Shown: positions 19,378 to 28,279 of the stretch, piece by piece
How positions within the stretch are numbered: position 1 is the stretch's first letter
Layout of the letters: each line of letters opens with the position of its first letter
Assembly: GCF_024582835.1 (NCBI RefSeq)
Contig: NZ_CP102096.1
Span: 1,116,001-1,180,000 of the forward strand
Direction: 5' to 3'
Source of the DNA: Vibrio japonicus
Lineage (GTDB): Bacteria > Pseudomonadota > Gammaproteobacteria > Enterobacterales > Vibrionaceae
DNA length: 64,000 bases
Position numbers and translations under genes: made by a program
The notes under the pieces: generated by a model
The model's database searches: none
What the model was told of the DNA's origin: nothing
What the model saw: only the letters and a program-made list of their open reading frames with translations

Positions 19378-19407
19378 GGCAGTAGGTTGCCTCTGCGCTC
19401 TACTGCC
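19378..19407 (+). repeat. hairpin upstream of the outer-membrane protein gene
   Basis: GGCAGTAG and CTACTGCC form an 8-bp stem with a 14-nt loop, 27 nt before the ATG of the barrel gene. No T run follows, so it is more likely a 5'-leader structure or a weak terminator of hrpA. Confidence 0.5.
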
Positions 19408-19433
19408 ATTAGTAATTAAAAAGAAGGTTTATT

Positions 19434-19931
19434 ATGAAAAAAACACTATTAGCGCTTGCTCTTGTTGGCGCATCAGCAACAGCTTCTGCGGACTCTTGGA
19501 TTTATGGTAGTGCAAGTGTCGGTCAAGCTGATTTTAGTGGTGAGACGGCTTCATCTTACAATGTGCACGTAGGTACCGGTATTCTTCCGTTTATCGGCCT
19601 AGAAGCTGGTTACCAATCATTTGGTGAGTTTGACGGCGTTAACTACAAGAATCAAAAGTTAAACCTAGATGGTTCAACATTCTATGCAGCGGCAAAACCA
19701 AGCATCGACTTCGGTCCTCTTCACATCTATGCAAAAGCAGGTCTGCACTCTTACAAGCTGGAAGACAGCTCAGCAGGTTTTAAAGAAGATGATATCGATA
19801 CAATGTACGGTGTAGGTGCAGAATACTTTATCATGGGCCCAATCTCTTTAGGTGCATCGTACAATGTATTTACAATGGATGATGAAGACGTAGAGAACTT
19901 TTCAGTTAACGCATCATTCCACTTCTTATAA
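19434..19931 (+). CDS. small outer-membrane beta-barrel protein, 165 residues
   Basis: A signal peptide (MKKTLLALALVGASATASA, cleavage about 19/20) precedes alternating hydrophobic/polar strands typical of an eight-strand barrel of the OmpX/OmpA-domain type (WIYGSASVGQADF, FIGLEAGYQSFGEF, GPLHIYAKAGLHSYKL, YGVGAEYFIMGPISLGASYNVF). The last strand ends SVNASFHFL; aromatic residues near the C-terminus suit recognition by the Bam machine. AAGAAGG precedes the ATG and a strong terminator follows. Function unknown: adhesion or stress resistance are possible roles of relatives. Confidence 0.85.
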   Translation: MKKTLLALALVGASATASADSWIYGSASVGQADFSGETASSYNVHVGTGILPFIGLEAGYQSFGEFDGVNYKNQKLNLDGSTFYAAAKPSIDFGPLHIYAKAGLHSYKLEDSSAGFKEDDIDTMYGVGAEYFIMGPISLGASYNVFTMDDEDVENFSVNASFHFL

Positions 19932-19954
19932 TTTTATAAGATAGACGAATAATC

Positions 19955-19986
19955 AAAACCACTCGCTTATGTCGAGTGGTTTTTTT
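19955..19986 (+). terminator. Rho-independent terminator of the barrel gene
   Basis: AAACCACTCG-CTTATGT-CGAGTGGTTT followed by a T run, 24 nt after the stop codon. Confidence 0.9.
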
Positions 19987-20284
19987 GTGGTTTGTTTCAA
20001 CGAGAAGTGACGAAAGGTTGCATGACACTCTGCAATGACTTTGTGTTAGCGCACTTGCTATACAAAGTGTGATGTTAGTCTCACCTTGGTGTTTTCTGAC
20101 AATTCGTGCATTCAAACGAATCGATAGGCCTTATGTTCTTTTTGTCTGTGACATCTTTCTTTTTACCTATTTAAAGGGTGTTTTAGTCGACTTACGCCAG
20201 AGAATAACCTAGTTATATGCAACTGTCTGTTACTCCCTTTTAATTGCTAAAATTCCTCGCTATTTATTTAGAGGAATTCCAGTA
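19987..20284. other. intergenic region ahead of the T6SS module
   Basis: About 300 nt of AT-rich sequence with no supported gene. It marks the left edge of the accessory region. No tRNA, direct repeat or integrase remnant was found at this edge. Confidence 0.5.
20245..20253 (+). promoter_or_regulatory. candidate extended -10 promoter of the T6SS module
   Basis: TGCTAAAAT fits an extended -10 element (TGnTAnnnT). No good -35 lies upstream at the right distance. A start site near 20260 would give a leader of about 25 nt to the ATG at 20285, with AGAGGA as ribosome site. Confidence 0.35.
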
Positions 20285-20737
20285 ATGAGCCAACACCGTC
20301 AGGACAACTCCAGAGAACCATATCCACGCATCGGCTGGGTAAGTGAAGTCCACTCAGATCAAACTCGCGTTAAAGTTGATTTTCATGGCAACACAGTGGG
20401 TCAGCCTGTCTGGGCGGCGATTGGCCGTGCATTTACCAAATCGGACATCGAATTGGCGATTGATAATCAATTGGATTGCAGAATTGACTTTCTTGCTGGG
20501 GATCTCAGCCTACCTATTCTCGTTGATATCTATAGTTCATTGCTTGACGAAGAGTTGCTCGTCCTCAGAGCTAAAAACATGGTTATTCAAGGCGATGAAA
20601 GCATCATTCTCCGTTCTGGAGAAGCTCAAGTATCAATGACAGCCAAAAACGGCACCATCAAAACGACCGCTCAACACATCAACACGTCGGCGGATAAGTT
20701 GCACAAAATTCAAGCCACTAAAGTCCGATTAAACTGA
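20285..20737 (+). CDS. DUF6484 / VgrG-like short spike or adaptor protein, 150 residues
   Basis: The N-terminal part (residues 15-85: IGWVSEVHSDQTRVKVDFHG, then a WAAIGRAF segment) resembles the OB-fold (gp5-like) part of VgrG and the DUF6484 family. The C-terminal part (about 100-150) has the repetitive short beta-strands of the VgrG needle tail (VIQGDESIILRSGEAQVSMT, TIKTTAQHINTSADKLHKI). It thus looks like a miniature spike element without the large VgrG base. It is 17 nt upstream of the PAAR-like effector and on the same transcript, so it probably helps to load that effector on the T6SS tip. This role is inferred from fold resemblance and position. Confidence 0.7.
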   Translation: MSQHRQDNSREPYPRIGWVSEVHSDQTRVKVDFHGNTVGQPVWAAIGRAFTKSDIELAIDNQLDCRIDFLAGDLSLPILVDIYSSLLDEELLVLRAKNMVIQGDESIILRSGEAQVSMTAKNGTIKTTAQHINTSADKLHKIQATKVRLN

Positions 20738-20754
20738 GTTAGAGAGAACACAGC

Positions 20755-23700
20755 ATGGCATCAACAATAGGCGCAAACGGGTTAAGTTTCGTTCATAAAG
20801 GTTCTGGTGGCGAAGCGAATGCTTCTGTGCCAGATGTTTGTTTAACTAAAGTAGGCAAGCCTGTTGTGCCTATCCCTTATGGCAATAACGCCAAATCTTC
20901 AGATCTCGTTGATGGTTCAACCAGCGTCACGGCGGATGGTGGTAACTGTATTGCGCTGCAAGGAAGTAAGTTTTCTACCAGTACTGGTGATGAAGGTGGC
21001 GACAAAAAAGGCATCAGCTCTGGCACGATTCAAGGTGAAGCTCAATTTGTCACGTCTTCTTCGAATGTCATAATTGAAGGCCGAGGTGTTGCCCGCCAAA
21101 GTGATCAAATGACCATGAACAATGCCAACACTATGTGTTTTGGGGTACAAAATCCGCCTTTCTCGGTTGAAGAAGAGCTAGAAGAAATTTTTATTATGGA
21201 TGTTTGTGTTCGTCATCCAAATGGTCAACGACTGGTTAATGCGCCCTTTAAACTAACCGATGAACAAGGCGCGACCGTTTATGAAAACAAGCTTGATGGG
21301 CGAGGCCGTGGTGGGGCAGACTCACTCAAATCAGGCAAAGTGAAACTGATGGTGGAAGAGAGTCAAGACGAATTTGTCGTTACCCCTGTGCGTCGAGAAA
21401 ACCCTCACCATGTTGAACGCCTCTCCGATGATGCCTTTTTTGATATTGCCACCAAAGGGCAACGTGGTTTTTGGCAACCCACAAGAATCGAAACGATTGG
21501 CACACCTTGGGGAAGTATCGGTCAAACTCTAAGTAGCGATGTTTACTTTCAAGACATGGTGAAAGCGGAAACCACCCAACACTTCACCCATTTTCATCCA
21601 GAGACCACATTTGATGTGTCGAAAACCTGTGATGCCATTATCGGCAACGTTGATCAACCTCTGCCGCATACCACAGAAGCCCTACTGTCGTACACAATGC
21701 CGCAAGTGTTAGAGGAAGGGGAACTACTGTCGGTTTTACTTCGCTTAGCGCCTCACGAAACCACAGACCGAATGCTGGCGTACATGCGAGAACGAGGTAA
21801 AGGCAATCCACAAACCTATCTGGCGAATTACAATTGGCAAGCTGCAGAAAAGACCATCAATGAAGAGCTAGATTCACTGCTTAATAAAATCCAAGGCCGT
21901 TTAAACTTCTTGCGTGGTGAAGCAAGCAAGCTGCAATACGCTTACTTATCCGATGAAGTGTTTGATAAACATATTGATACTTTAAGTGCTTATATGAAGC
22001 AGTTGCCTGATCTGACTTCTGATGTATTTATCAAGATGCAAAGTAAGGCGGCTGCACTTCTTGCCAATACCGATAATGTGAAGGTGATTAAAGCCGCAGA
22101 TGACACTCATTCTATTGAAAGCGAGTCCATTGAAGCGGTAGTGAACACCACCAAAACCATTGACACGGTGGAGCCTTTCATGAACGAAGTGGCGGGCGTG
22201 ATTGAAAACGTTATTCCAATCTACCCAGTTCGATACGGCTACGCGAATTTCTTTGATGAGGTGATGCCTGCTCAGGCGCCACCGAGCATGTCGGAGATGA
22301 CGGCTGCATCAGGACTGAAGGAAACTGGTGGTTACTTACTGAGACTGCTTCGAGAGGGTTGGATATACATTAAGGAAGAAAGTGAGGAAGAGAACCGACC
22401 TTTCCACATCTTCAAATACGCCCAAACCCAAACTGCAACTGGTGTGCTTGAGAAGTTTGAGAAGTACTTCTTCACCAATGAAGAGAACGCACAAGATGGC
22501 TTAACGCTCGATACCTCATCTGGCTCGACCTTCTATCCCTTTGCATTTGTAACCGCCAACACGAAAAAAATCTCCATCGCGTACTCAGAGCATGAGTGGT
22601 CGGCGGCCATCATTGACAAAATGAACGGTGATAAAGACTTACGTAAAAAATCCATGCAGCAAGTGGATTTAAGTTCGCCGCAAACGGAGTTTAGCCAAGA
22701 GGCGACGCAAGAGAACCTCAGTGCTTTGGTTGAGGATTATCGTAATAACGATGAAAAATGGTTGGCAGACAAAGACAGCGCGAAACCGATGCCCCATGGC
22801 CTTGATTTGGCAACCACTACACTAAGTTATCACCTTGCTGCTGAAGGTGTGGTTGAAACCATGCAAAAAAGCCATAGCGAGCATAAAGACGGCACTTTGG
22901 TGGCTTTGTTTGATCCTACTGGACGTCAGCGGGATATCTCCAAAGTCATCTCGAAAAATGTCGCTGAGCAGCAAGCCTATGTAAGTGTCAACCAATACCC
23001 ATTGACGATTGGTCAGTATGCACAGTCGTGTCTTGAAAGCGACATTCCTGAAGTTAAACAAGCAGCAGAAGAGAACCTTGATACGGAAAGACTCCCACTA
23101 TTTTTGAAAGCTTACCAAAGAGAAATCAGCACGAAAAAGACGGAACGCAAGAAATTGCTTGCTCTAATGGACTATTTTGTTGCGGGTAAAGGCGCTGAAG
23201 ATGAGGTTGGTTCTCTAACTTGCTATCTAAGACACTACTTTGATATTCGTCAGCAAGGAATTATCGATCCTGCTGCTGAGATGGGTAAATTGCTGTTCCT
23301 TCTTGGCTCGCTTTTTGAAGGCGTTACCGCAAGTGAAGAAGGTATTGAAAGCATGGATAGATGGGTTGGTGAAGCCTTTTATACAGAAGAACTCACCTCA
23401 TTAGATAAGGTGTGGGGGATTTCTCTAAAAGCCATTCAGATGGTATTTCTTCAACCTCAAGAACAAATAAATTGGCACCATGCTGTTCCTCCAGTATTAA
23501 CTTCTATAGGCAATTATTTAGCCCGCATACAAGCTGAGTTCACTTATGGCACTAAGTTACTAGGAAATTCTGGGTTAGAGTGTTTTTACAGATCAACCTT
23601 ACCATCATTATTTGATGCCTTGTTAGGAGTTCGGTTTACTGGGAATCGACTAAACGTGGCTCTGGATGACATCGAAAACTTAATCTATAAACAAACGGGT

Positions 23701-25140
23701 CAAACGAATTCAACCAAATCGAACGTGCAATTTGGAGAAAAACTTCTCAATTGGTCTGAAATGAAAGCAAACCGAGCAGAGCAACGTATTTTCGAATTAC
23801 TGGAAGCTGAACCAACAACATCAGCGCCTGAATGGCTCAAAAAACTGGCCGATAAGCTTCCCACAAAAACACTTCTGCACTTCGCTCAAGAAAGTGCTGG
23901 CTTAGGACTGACCTATTGGTCGTATCAAGCAAATGTGAACACCATAAATGATCTTTTGGCTCAAACACAGTTCGATACACTTGATCCCGTCAATGATGAC
24001 AAAGAATATGCGTATCGTACGGTGAAAATGTTGTCCACGCTCGCGGCGATTACCGCAGACAGTATTACTCTTAGCCAGTACAGTGCTAAAGGGGTAAATG
24101 TTGCAGCACGTGGAACTGAGAGGGCACTTCTTGCTCTTCAAAAGCAGTTACCGAATATGAGTAAGCAGTTAGCTGAAAAGCTCGGAGTACGCAGTTTACA
24201 AGCTTACAGTCAGCGTCTAGATACGCGTCTAGCGGCAGCGCCTATAAAAGGACTTGTTGTCGGTGCAAACGTAGCAATGGCATTTATTTACTTCTGGGAT
24301 GTTTTTACTAGTTATAGGTCAGGCAATAAACAAGCTTCTCTGGGCTATCTGACTGGTGGCGTCTCCAGTCTATTGATTGCCCTTTCTGTCATCGAGGGCC
24401 CTGTTGGAGTCATATTATTAGTCGTTGGTCTTGCTGGCCTCCTATTTAGCGCATATCAAATCGACCGATTTGGCAAAAATAGTTTTGAAAACTTGCTCTA
24501 CAGCTCTTTCTGGGGGACCAGTAAGTATTATCCGTTTTGGAGTGATTTTAAGAAGCAAGAAGACATTGATACTGTTCAAGAGAGGATAGATGTTATCGCC
24601 GCTGCGGTATCTGATAACAACAAGGCTGTGACATCTGATAACATTAAGTACTTTGATGCCGCATTGAACATCGAGTCGCAGGAGTTTTTAAACTATTTTT
24701 ACGCACCAAAACTCACTATCGTAGACAGCAGTATTCGTCCTTATGGCTCAGTGCCATATCGATACAAGTTCAGTTACGTATTCGTCTTACCGGATTTTAA
24801 AATGAATGTATCTCAACTGCATGGCTCGATTTATCGTGAACTTGATGATGCCAAATACGCGGCTTACTCAGTACCTGAGCCCGATAAGGCCATGACCGAA
24901 ACTTTCAGGAGTGCGCTGGTGGCAGCATTTGAAGATAAGGCGTTATGTATCGCCAAAGAAGACGGTCTGCATGTCACGGTCAATGTCGAGTTTTCGCATC
25001 CGGCTCGTCTGATCTGGTGTTATGAACCGACACCAAACACTGTTGTGCCAAAACGCTATTTAACCAGCAGCGGCTACATAAGCACGAGTCAAATAGGTAT
25101 GCTTGATGAAAAACCAAACACAACACCTTGGGGAAAATAA
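20755..25140 (+). CDS. T6SS effector: PAAR-like (DUF4150) + MIX domain + C-terminal membrane-acting toxin region, 1461 residues
   Basis: Residues 1-140 form a PAAR-like/DUF4150 tip domain (VPDVCLTKVGKPVVPIPYG, later NTMCFG). About 145-290 is a beta-rich linker. The three MIX motifs are visible: IYPVRYGYA near 488, LREGWIYIK near 531 and ISIAYSEHEW near 605, marking it as a T6SS effector of the MIX class. A long helical region follows. Hydrophobic helices lie near 1166-1187 (VVGANVAMAFIYFW) and 1197-1237 (two adjacent segments around IALSVIEGPVGVILLVV), as in VasX-like or other membrane-disrupting effectors. No nuclease or amidase motif was seen. The stop codon is immediately followed by the ATG of the first immunity-like gene (TAAATG). 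The toxic mechanism is inferred from hydrophobicity. Confidence 0.82.
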   Translation: MASTIGANGLSFVHKGSGGEANASVPDVCLTKVGKPVVPIPYGNNAKSSDLVDGSTSVTADGGNCIALQGSKFSTSTGDEGGDKKGISSGTIQGEAQFVTSSSNVIIEGRGVARQSDQMTMNNANTMCFGVQNPPFSVEEELEEIFIMDVCVRHPNGQRLVNAPFKLTDEQGATVYENKLDGRGRGGADSLKSGKVKLMVEESQDEFVVTPVRRENPHHVERLSDDAFFDIATKGQRGFWQPTRIETIGTPWGSIGQTLSSDVYFQDMVKAETTQHFTHFHPETTFDVSKTCDAIIGNVDQPLPHTTEALLSYTMPQVLEEGELLSVLLRLAPHETTDRMLAYMRERGKGNPQTYLANYNWQAAEKTINEELDSLLNKIQGRLNFLRGEASKLQYAYLSDEVFDKHIDTLSAYMKQLPDLTSDVFIKMQSKAAALLANTDNVKVIKAADDTHSIESESIEAVVNTTKTIDTVEPFMNEVAGVIENVIPIYPVRYGYANFFDEVMPAQAPPSMSEMTAASGLKETGGYLLRLLREGWIYIKEESEEENRPFHIFKYAQTQTATGVLEKFEKYFFTNEENAQDGLTLDTSSGSTFYPFAFVTANTKKISIAYSEHEWSAAIIDKMNGDKDLRKKSMQQVDLSSPQTEFSQEATQENLSALVEDYRNNDEKWLADKDSAKPMPHGLDLATTTLSYHLAAEGVVETMQKSHSEHKDGTLVALFDPTGRQRDISKVISKNVAEQQAYVSVNQYPLTIGQYAQSCLESDIPEVKQAAEENLDTERLPLFLKAYQREISTKKTERKKLLALMDYFVAGKGAEDEVGSLTCYLRHYFDIRQQGIIDPAAEMGKLLFLLGSLFEGVTASEEGIESMDRWVGEAFYTEELTSLDKVWGISLKAIQMVFLQPQEQINWHHAVPPVLTSIGNYLARIQAEFTYGTKLLGNSGLECFYRSTLPSLFDALLGVRFTGNRLNVALDDIENLIYKQTGQTNSTKSNVQFGEKLLNWSEMKANRAEQRIFELLEAEPTTSAPEWLKKLADKLPTKTLLHFAQESAGLGLTYWSYQANVNTINDLLAQTQFDTLDPVNDDKEYAYRTVKMLSTLAAITADSITLSQYSAKGVNVAARGTERALLALQKQLPNMSKQLAEKLGVRSLQAYSQRLDTRLAAAPIKGLVVGANVAMAFIYFWDVFTSYRSGNKQASLGYLTGGVSSLLIALSVIEGPVGVILLVVGLAGLLFSAYQIDRFGKNSFENLLYSSFWGTSKYYPFWSDFKKQEDIDTVQERIDVIAAAVSDNNKAVTSDNIKYFDAALNIESQEFLNYFYAPKLTIVDSSIRPYGSVPYRYKFSYVFVLPDFKMNVSQLHGSIYRELDDAKYAAYSVPEPDKAMTETFRSALVAAFEDKALCIAKEDGLHVTVNVEFSHPARLIWCYEPTPNTVVPKRYLTSSGYISTSQIGMLDEKPNTTPWGK

Positions 25141-26151
25141 ATGAATCGCGGCTCTAAAGGAATATTCACAACAAAAGCGCAACCTTTTTCAAAATGGTGG
25201 ACGCAATTTCGAGCAGAAGTGATCGTTGTCCCGATGAAAGACCCGCTCGAGCCGTTTATGACGGTCAATGATAATCTGTTGACGTTACGGACTGGTTATC
25301 ATACTCGTCGAAATACCATTGTCGTGCCATGGATGCTGATGCTAACCGTATTGACCCTGTATTTTATCTACGATTCTCGCTACCAATATGATTTTGAAGC
25401 TCACAAGGCTCAGGCAGCTCGTATGATTGAAAGCTATAAAGAAGACAAAGCCAGATACATAAGCTACCTTTCCGACGCTCAAAAGGAAGGAGATAAAGAA
25501 GAAGAGGAAATTTTTCGGCGTGGGATAGCTCTCGCAGATAATTCTATTAAAGGTTTCAGTATCTATTTTGAGCAAGACGGCGATGTGACATTGTTTACTC
25601 ATATGAGAGCGCTTAAGCAACTTGGAGAGCTAGATCATTTCCTTTTCGGTATTGGCCTTTTTTCCTTCATGGGCGCTTTATCTTTAGGTATGTGGTTGCT
25701 TTTCTTACTCAAACCTCAAGACGCGGAAGTTTACTTTGATCGAAACAGACAAATTGTCTATTCGTGGCGTCATGGGAGAGTTGGAGCGGCATCATTTGAC
25801 AAAATGGGAATATTAGAAAATCACCTTGGCTTAAATATCGTATTGCAATTTGAGAACAAAAACCAAACGGGCTACCGACCAATGGGGATCATGGGTATTG
25901 ATATTGGTAAGCTTTCTTTTCATCGAGAAGGCGATATGACTTATCCATTAGCTCAAATCTTAGCGTTTATGGAACATGGCAAAGAAGCGGTTATTACAGG
26001 AGAGTCATTTAGAAGGGAGCCAGCAAAATACTTCTTACGTAAGGATAAAAAGCCGGATAACTTTGAACAACGTGTTGAAGCGGCTCTTGCCGCTCAAGGT
26101 GACCTAGTTTCTCACTACCAAACGAATCGGGTGAGAGGCCATGCGATTTAG
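25141..26151 (+). CDS. immunity-type two-TM protein, subtype A copy 1, 336 residues
   Basis: The cognate immunity candidate of the effector, as it starts at the base after the effector stop codon. Layout: basic N-terminus 1-58 (FTTKAQPFSKWW), TM1 about 59-77, a loop of about 90 residues, TM2 about 167-190, and a C-terminal domain of about 145 residues with the family motifs VYFDRNRQIVYSW, LQFENKN, FMEHGKEAVITGESF and KPDNFEQRVE. Basic residues on the outer flanks of both helices place N- and C-termini in the cytoplasm and the loop in the periplasm, where an effector attacking the inner membrane would arrive. The C-terminal motifs may correspond to DUF6708, which I cannot verify. Function as immunity is inferred from position and topology. 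Confidence 0.75.
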   Translation: MNRGSKGIFTTKAQPFSKWWTQFRAEVIVVPMKDPLEPFMTVNDNLLTLRTGYHTRRNTIVVPWMLMLTVLTLYFIYDSRYQYDFEAHKAQAARMIESYKEDKARYISYLSDAQKEGDKEEEEIFRRGIALADNSIKGFSIYFEQDGDVTLFTHMRALKQLGELDHFLFGIGLFSFMGALSLGMWLLFLLKPQDAEVYFDRNRQIVYSWRHGRVGAASFDKMGILENHLGLNIVLQFENKNQTGYRPMGIMGIDIGKLSFHREGDMTYPLAQILAFMEHGKEAVITGESFRREPAKYFLRKDKKPDNFEQRVEAALAAQGDLVSHYQTNRVRGHAI

Positions 26152-26163
26152 TGTGATAAATAA

Positions 26164-26280
26164 ATGAATCGAGGTTTTAAAGGAATATTAAAAGAGAGCA
26201 CCAGCAACCATCACCTTATTTGTGTAACCAACACCGGTAGCCAACGATTCAGTTTACTTACGTGGCAACAGAAACAATGA
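26164..26280 (+). pseudogene. relic: subtype-A start fused to unrelated sequence, 38-codon frame
   Basis: The first 8-10 codons (MNRGFKGI) match the start of subtype A; then the frame turns into an unrelated stretch (LKESTSNHHLICVTNTGSQR) and ends in a TGA that overlaps the ATG of the next gene. It looks like a deletion junction inside a former A copy. A second copy lies at 33320. Confidence 0.6.
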
Positions 26281-27236
26281 AAAGAGCAAATAGCCAAGGT
26301 TTCTTGGTCAGATACCAATACCCAAAAAGACTCAGTAAATGGCGAGAGTCTTTTGCTTCCCAATTTAAGCCGATTCAGCCAGCTCATGATCCGTTAGAAC
26401 CTTTTATGGCGGTGACTGATGATGTTTTGTCTGTGCGTGATGCGAGGCATGGTTTACGATTTGCGTACCTTTTACCTTTGGTTATTGGGCTTTGGGTTTT
26501 GTCGTTCTTTTTTATTGGTAAGCTAGGGTCAAATACAGCTTCTATTCATACTGGAGAAGAAAAGCTTGCTAAGTATCAAAAAATGGAAGCTCAAGGTTTA
26601 CCATTTAGTGAATATCACAAAGAGGATTATAAATACTATAAACTAATGTTTGAAAATGATGGTGAGTATTCTCTCATTGGTTATACAAAAGCAGTTCTTG
26701 CTCATGGTACGGAGACGCAGCGTAAGTTTCTTATCTCTGATTCTGTCATAGCGGGTGTGGTGTTATCTCTAACTTTGTTCTTTACGATCTTTTTCATCAA
26801 ATCCCCAAAGCCTGCGCATATATATTTCGACAGAAAGCGTGGCCTTGTTTACACCTGGTTTTTTGGACGACTGGCGGCTTGCCGTTTCGAGAATTTGGGG
26901 TTCTTAGAGCGTAAAACGGGACTGCTTCTCTATTTTTATTGTGAAAACAAAAAGGGTAAAGGTGGTTATGACGTGGTTCCTGTGACTGTTCAGCCGACAG
27001 GAAAAGTGAATCTCAATTCAGGAAGAGATAATGACTACTTCTTTGCTCAAGTGTTTAATTTTATGGACAATGGAAAGAGCGCGGTAATAACAGGCGAGAG
27101 CTTCCATAGACCAGAGTCGAAAACGTACTTTTTTATCGATAAAAAGCCAGAGCCATTTGAAGAACGATTAGAGAAGTTGCTAGAGCATGAGCACGTGCTT
27201 CCCGACCTCTATGCGAATCTAAAAGTAGTCAATTAA
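26277..27236 (+). CDS. immunity-type two-TM protein, subtype B copy 1, 319 residues
   Basis: Start chosen at the ATG at 26277 (MKRANSQGFLVRYQYP), which gives the same length and start as the other B copies; an upstream in-frame GTG at 26262 lies in the relic. TM1 about 62-80, periplasmic loop about 81-150 (SNTASIHTGEEKLAKYQ...), TM2 about 155-178, then the C-terminal domain with HIYFDRKRGLVYTWFFGR, FYCENKKGKGGYD and FMDNGKSAVITGESFHR. It shares only the family motifs with subtype A, but is almost identical to the other B copies outside the loop. It overlaps the relic stop codon by ATGA. Confidence 0.8.
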   Translation: MKRANSQGFLVRYQYPKRLSKWRESFASQFKPIQPAHDPLEPFMAVTDDVLSVRDARHGLRFAYLLPLVIGLWVLSFFFIGKLGSNTASIHTGEEKLAKYQKMEAQGLPFSEYHKEDYKYYKLMFENDGEYSLIGYTKAVLAHGTETQRKFLISDSVIAGVVLSLTLFFTIFFIKSPKPAHIYFDRKRGLVYTWFFGRLAACRFENLGFLERKTGLLLYFYCENKKGKGGYDVVPVTVQPTGKVNLNSGRDNDYFFAQVFNFMDNGKSAVITGESFHRPESKTYFFIDKKPEPFEERLEKLLEHEHVLPDLYANLKVVN

Positions 27237-27280
27237 CAGGTATTAATGGCCATCGGTGTGTTGGCTGTGAATCAAACTCA

Positions 27281-28219
27281 ATGATAGAAAAAAGAAATAA
27301 GAGCGGCTCTTTTGGGCTGCTTCAACGCGCTAGAAAATTCGTAGAGCTACGCGAGTGGCTCAATGATCGCGTCACACTTGATACCTATAACGATCCTCTG
27401 AACTCGATTATGTTGGTGGACGATACTACGCTTTCCGTGGCTTCCCCTATGCATTCCATGCGATTTGTATACATCACTCCTTTGGTATTAGCGCTTTGGG
27501 GATTGCTGTTTTATGTTGCAAGTGACTTTCTACCGAGTAATAGTGAGGTAACATTTGCCAATAGAATGATTGAACGTAAACAAGAGTTCATCGAAGCGGG
27601 GCGTTCCTTCGATAATACTGATTTTCTTTATTACGAATCTTTAGTTGGTAAAGATGGGAAAAGCTCCTTATTTGAGTATTTACATACCGTAAAAGAGTAC
27701 AGTAGTGAACGTTATAGAAGTAAGGTTTTTTGGCATATAGTAATTATTTTTTCATTACTAGCTTTATCTATATGTGGAACCATTGCCTTTTTTCGCTTAC
27801 CGAGGGTTGCTGACCTTTATTTCGACCGCCAGCGTCAGATTGTTTACACATGGCGTTGGGGGAAAGTGGCCGCTTGTCACTTCGATAACCTTGGTTACCG
27901 TGAAAGCAGCTATGGACTTGATTTTATATTGTACAGTGAACACAAGAAAAAACAGTTCTGGCCGGCGAGGTTTGGGTTTCAGCCGACAGGACGTGCGCAT
28001 TTCAACAATGAAAGTGACAATACGGAGCTCATGGCTCAAATTTTTGCCTTTATGGATAAAGGTAAAAGCGCAGTGATTAAGGGTGAACGATTTGTCCGGC
28101 CTCAGCCAAAATATTACTTTTATATCGATGAGAAGCCTGAGAACTTTGAGCGGCGAGTACAGGAAATATTGGGAAGAGATCACGAATTGCCAGATTTGTA
28201 TACGCAACATCTAATTTGA
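27281..28219 (+). CDS. immunity-type two-TM protein, subtype C copy 1, 312 residues
   Basis: Begins MIEKRNKSGSFGLLQRARKF. TM1 about 62-80 (PLVLALWGLLFYVA), loop about 83-145 (ends GKDGKSSLFEYLHTVKEY), TM2 about 152-172, then LYFDRQRQIVYTWRWGK, the aromatic pair FWPARFG and FMDKGKSAVIKGERF. The motif order agrees with A and B, so C is a third branch of the same family. The spacer of 44 nt after the B gene recurs exactly before the second C copy. Confidence 0.8.
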   Translation: MIEKRNKSGSFGLLQRARKFVELREWLNDRVTLDTYNDPLNSIMLVDDTTLSVASPMHSMRFVYITPLVLALWGLLFYVASDFLPSNSEVTFANRMIERKQEFIEAGRSFDNTDFLYYESLVGKDGKSSLFEYLHTVKEYSSERYRSKVFWHIVIIFSLLALSICGTIAFFRLPRVADLYFDRQRQIVYTWRWGKVAACHFDNLGYRESSYGLDFILYSEHKKKQFWPARFGFQPTGRAHFNNESDNTELMAQIFAFMDKGKSAVIKGERFVRPQPKYYFYIDEKPENFERRVQEILGRDHELPDLYTQHLI

Positions 28220-28279
28220 GAAATCTGTGTTAATTAAAAGTAGGCCAGCGATTCTGTTGGCTTTGATTACAAAAGAACA

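Noticed and set aside
19987..20284. A tRNA or attachment site at the left edge of the accessory region
   Set aside because: No tRNA fold and no direct repeat matching the right edge could be found by reading.
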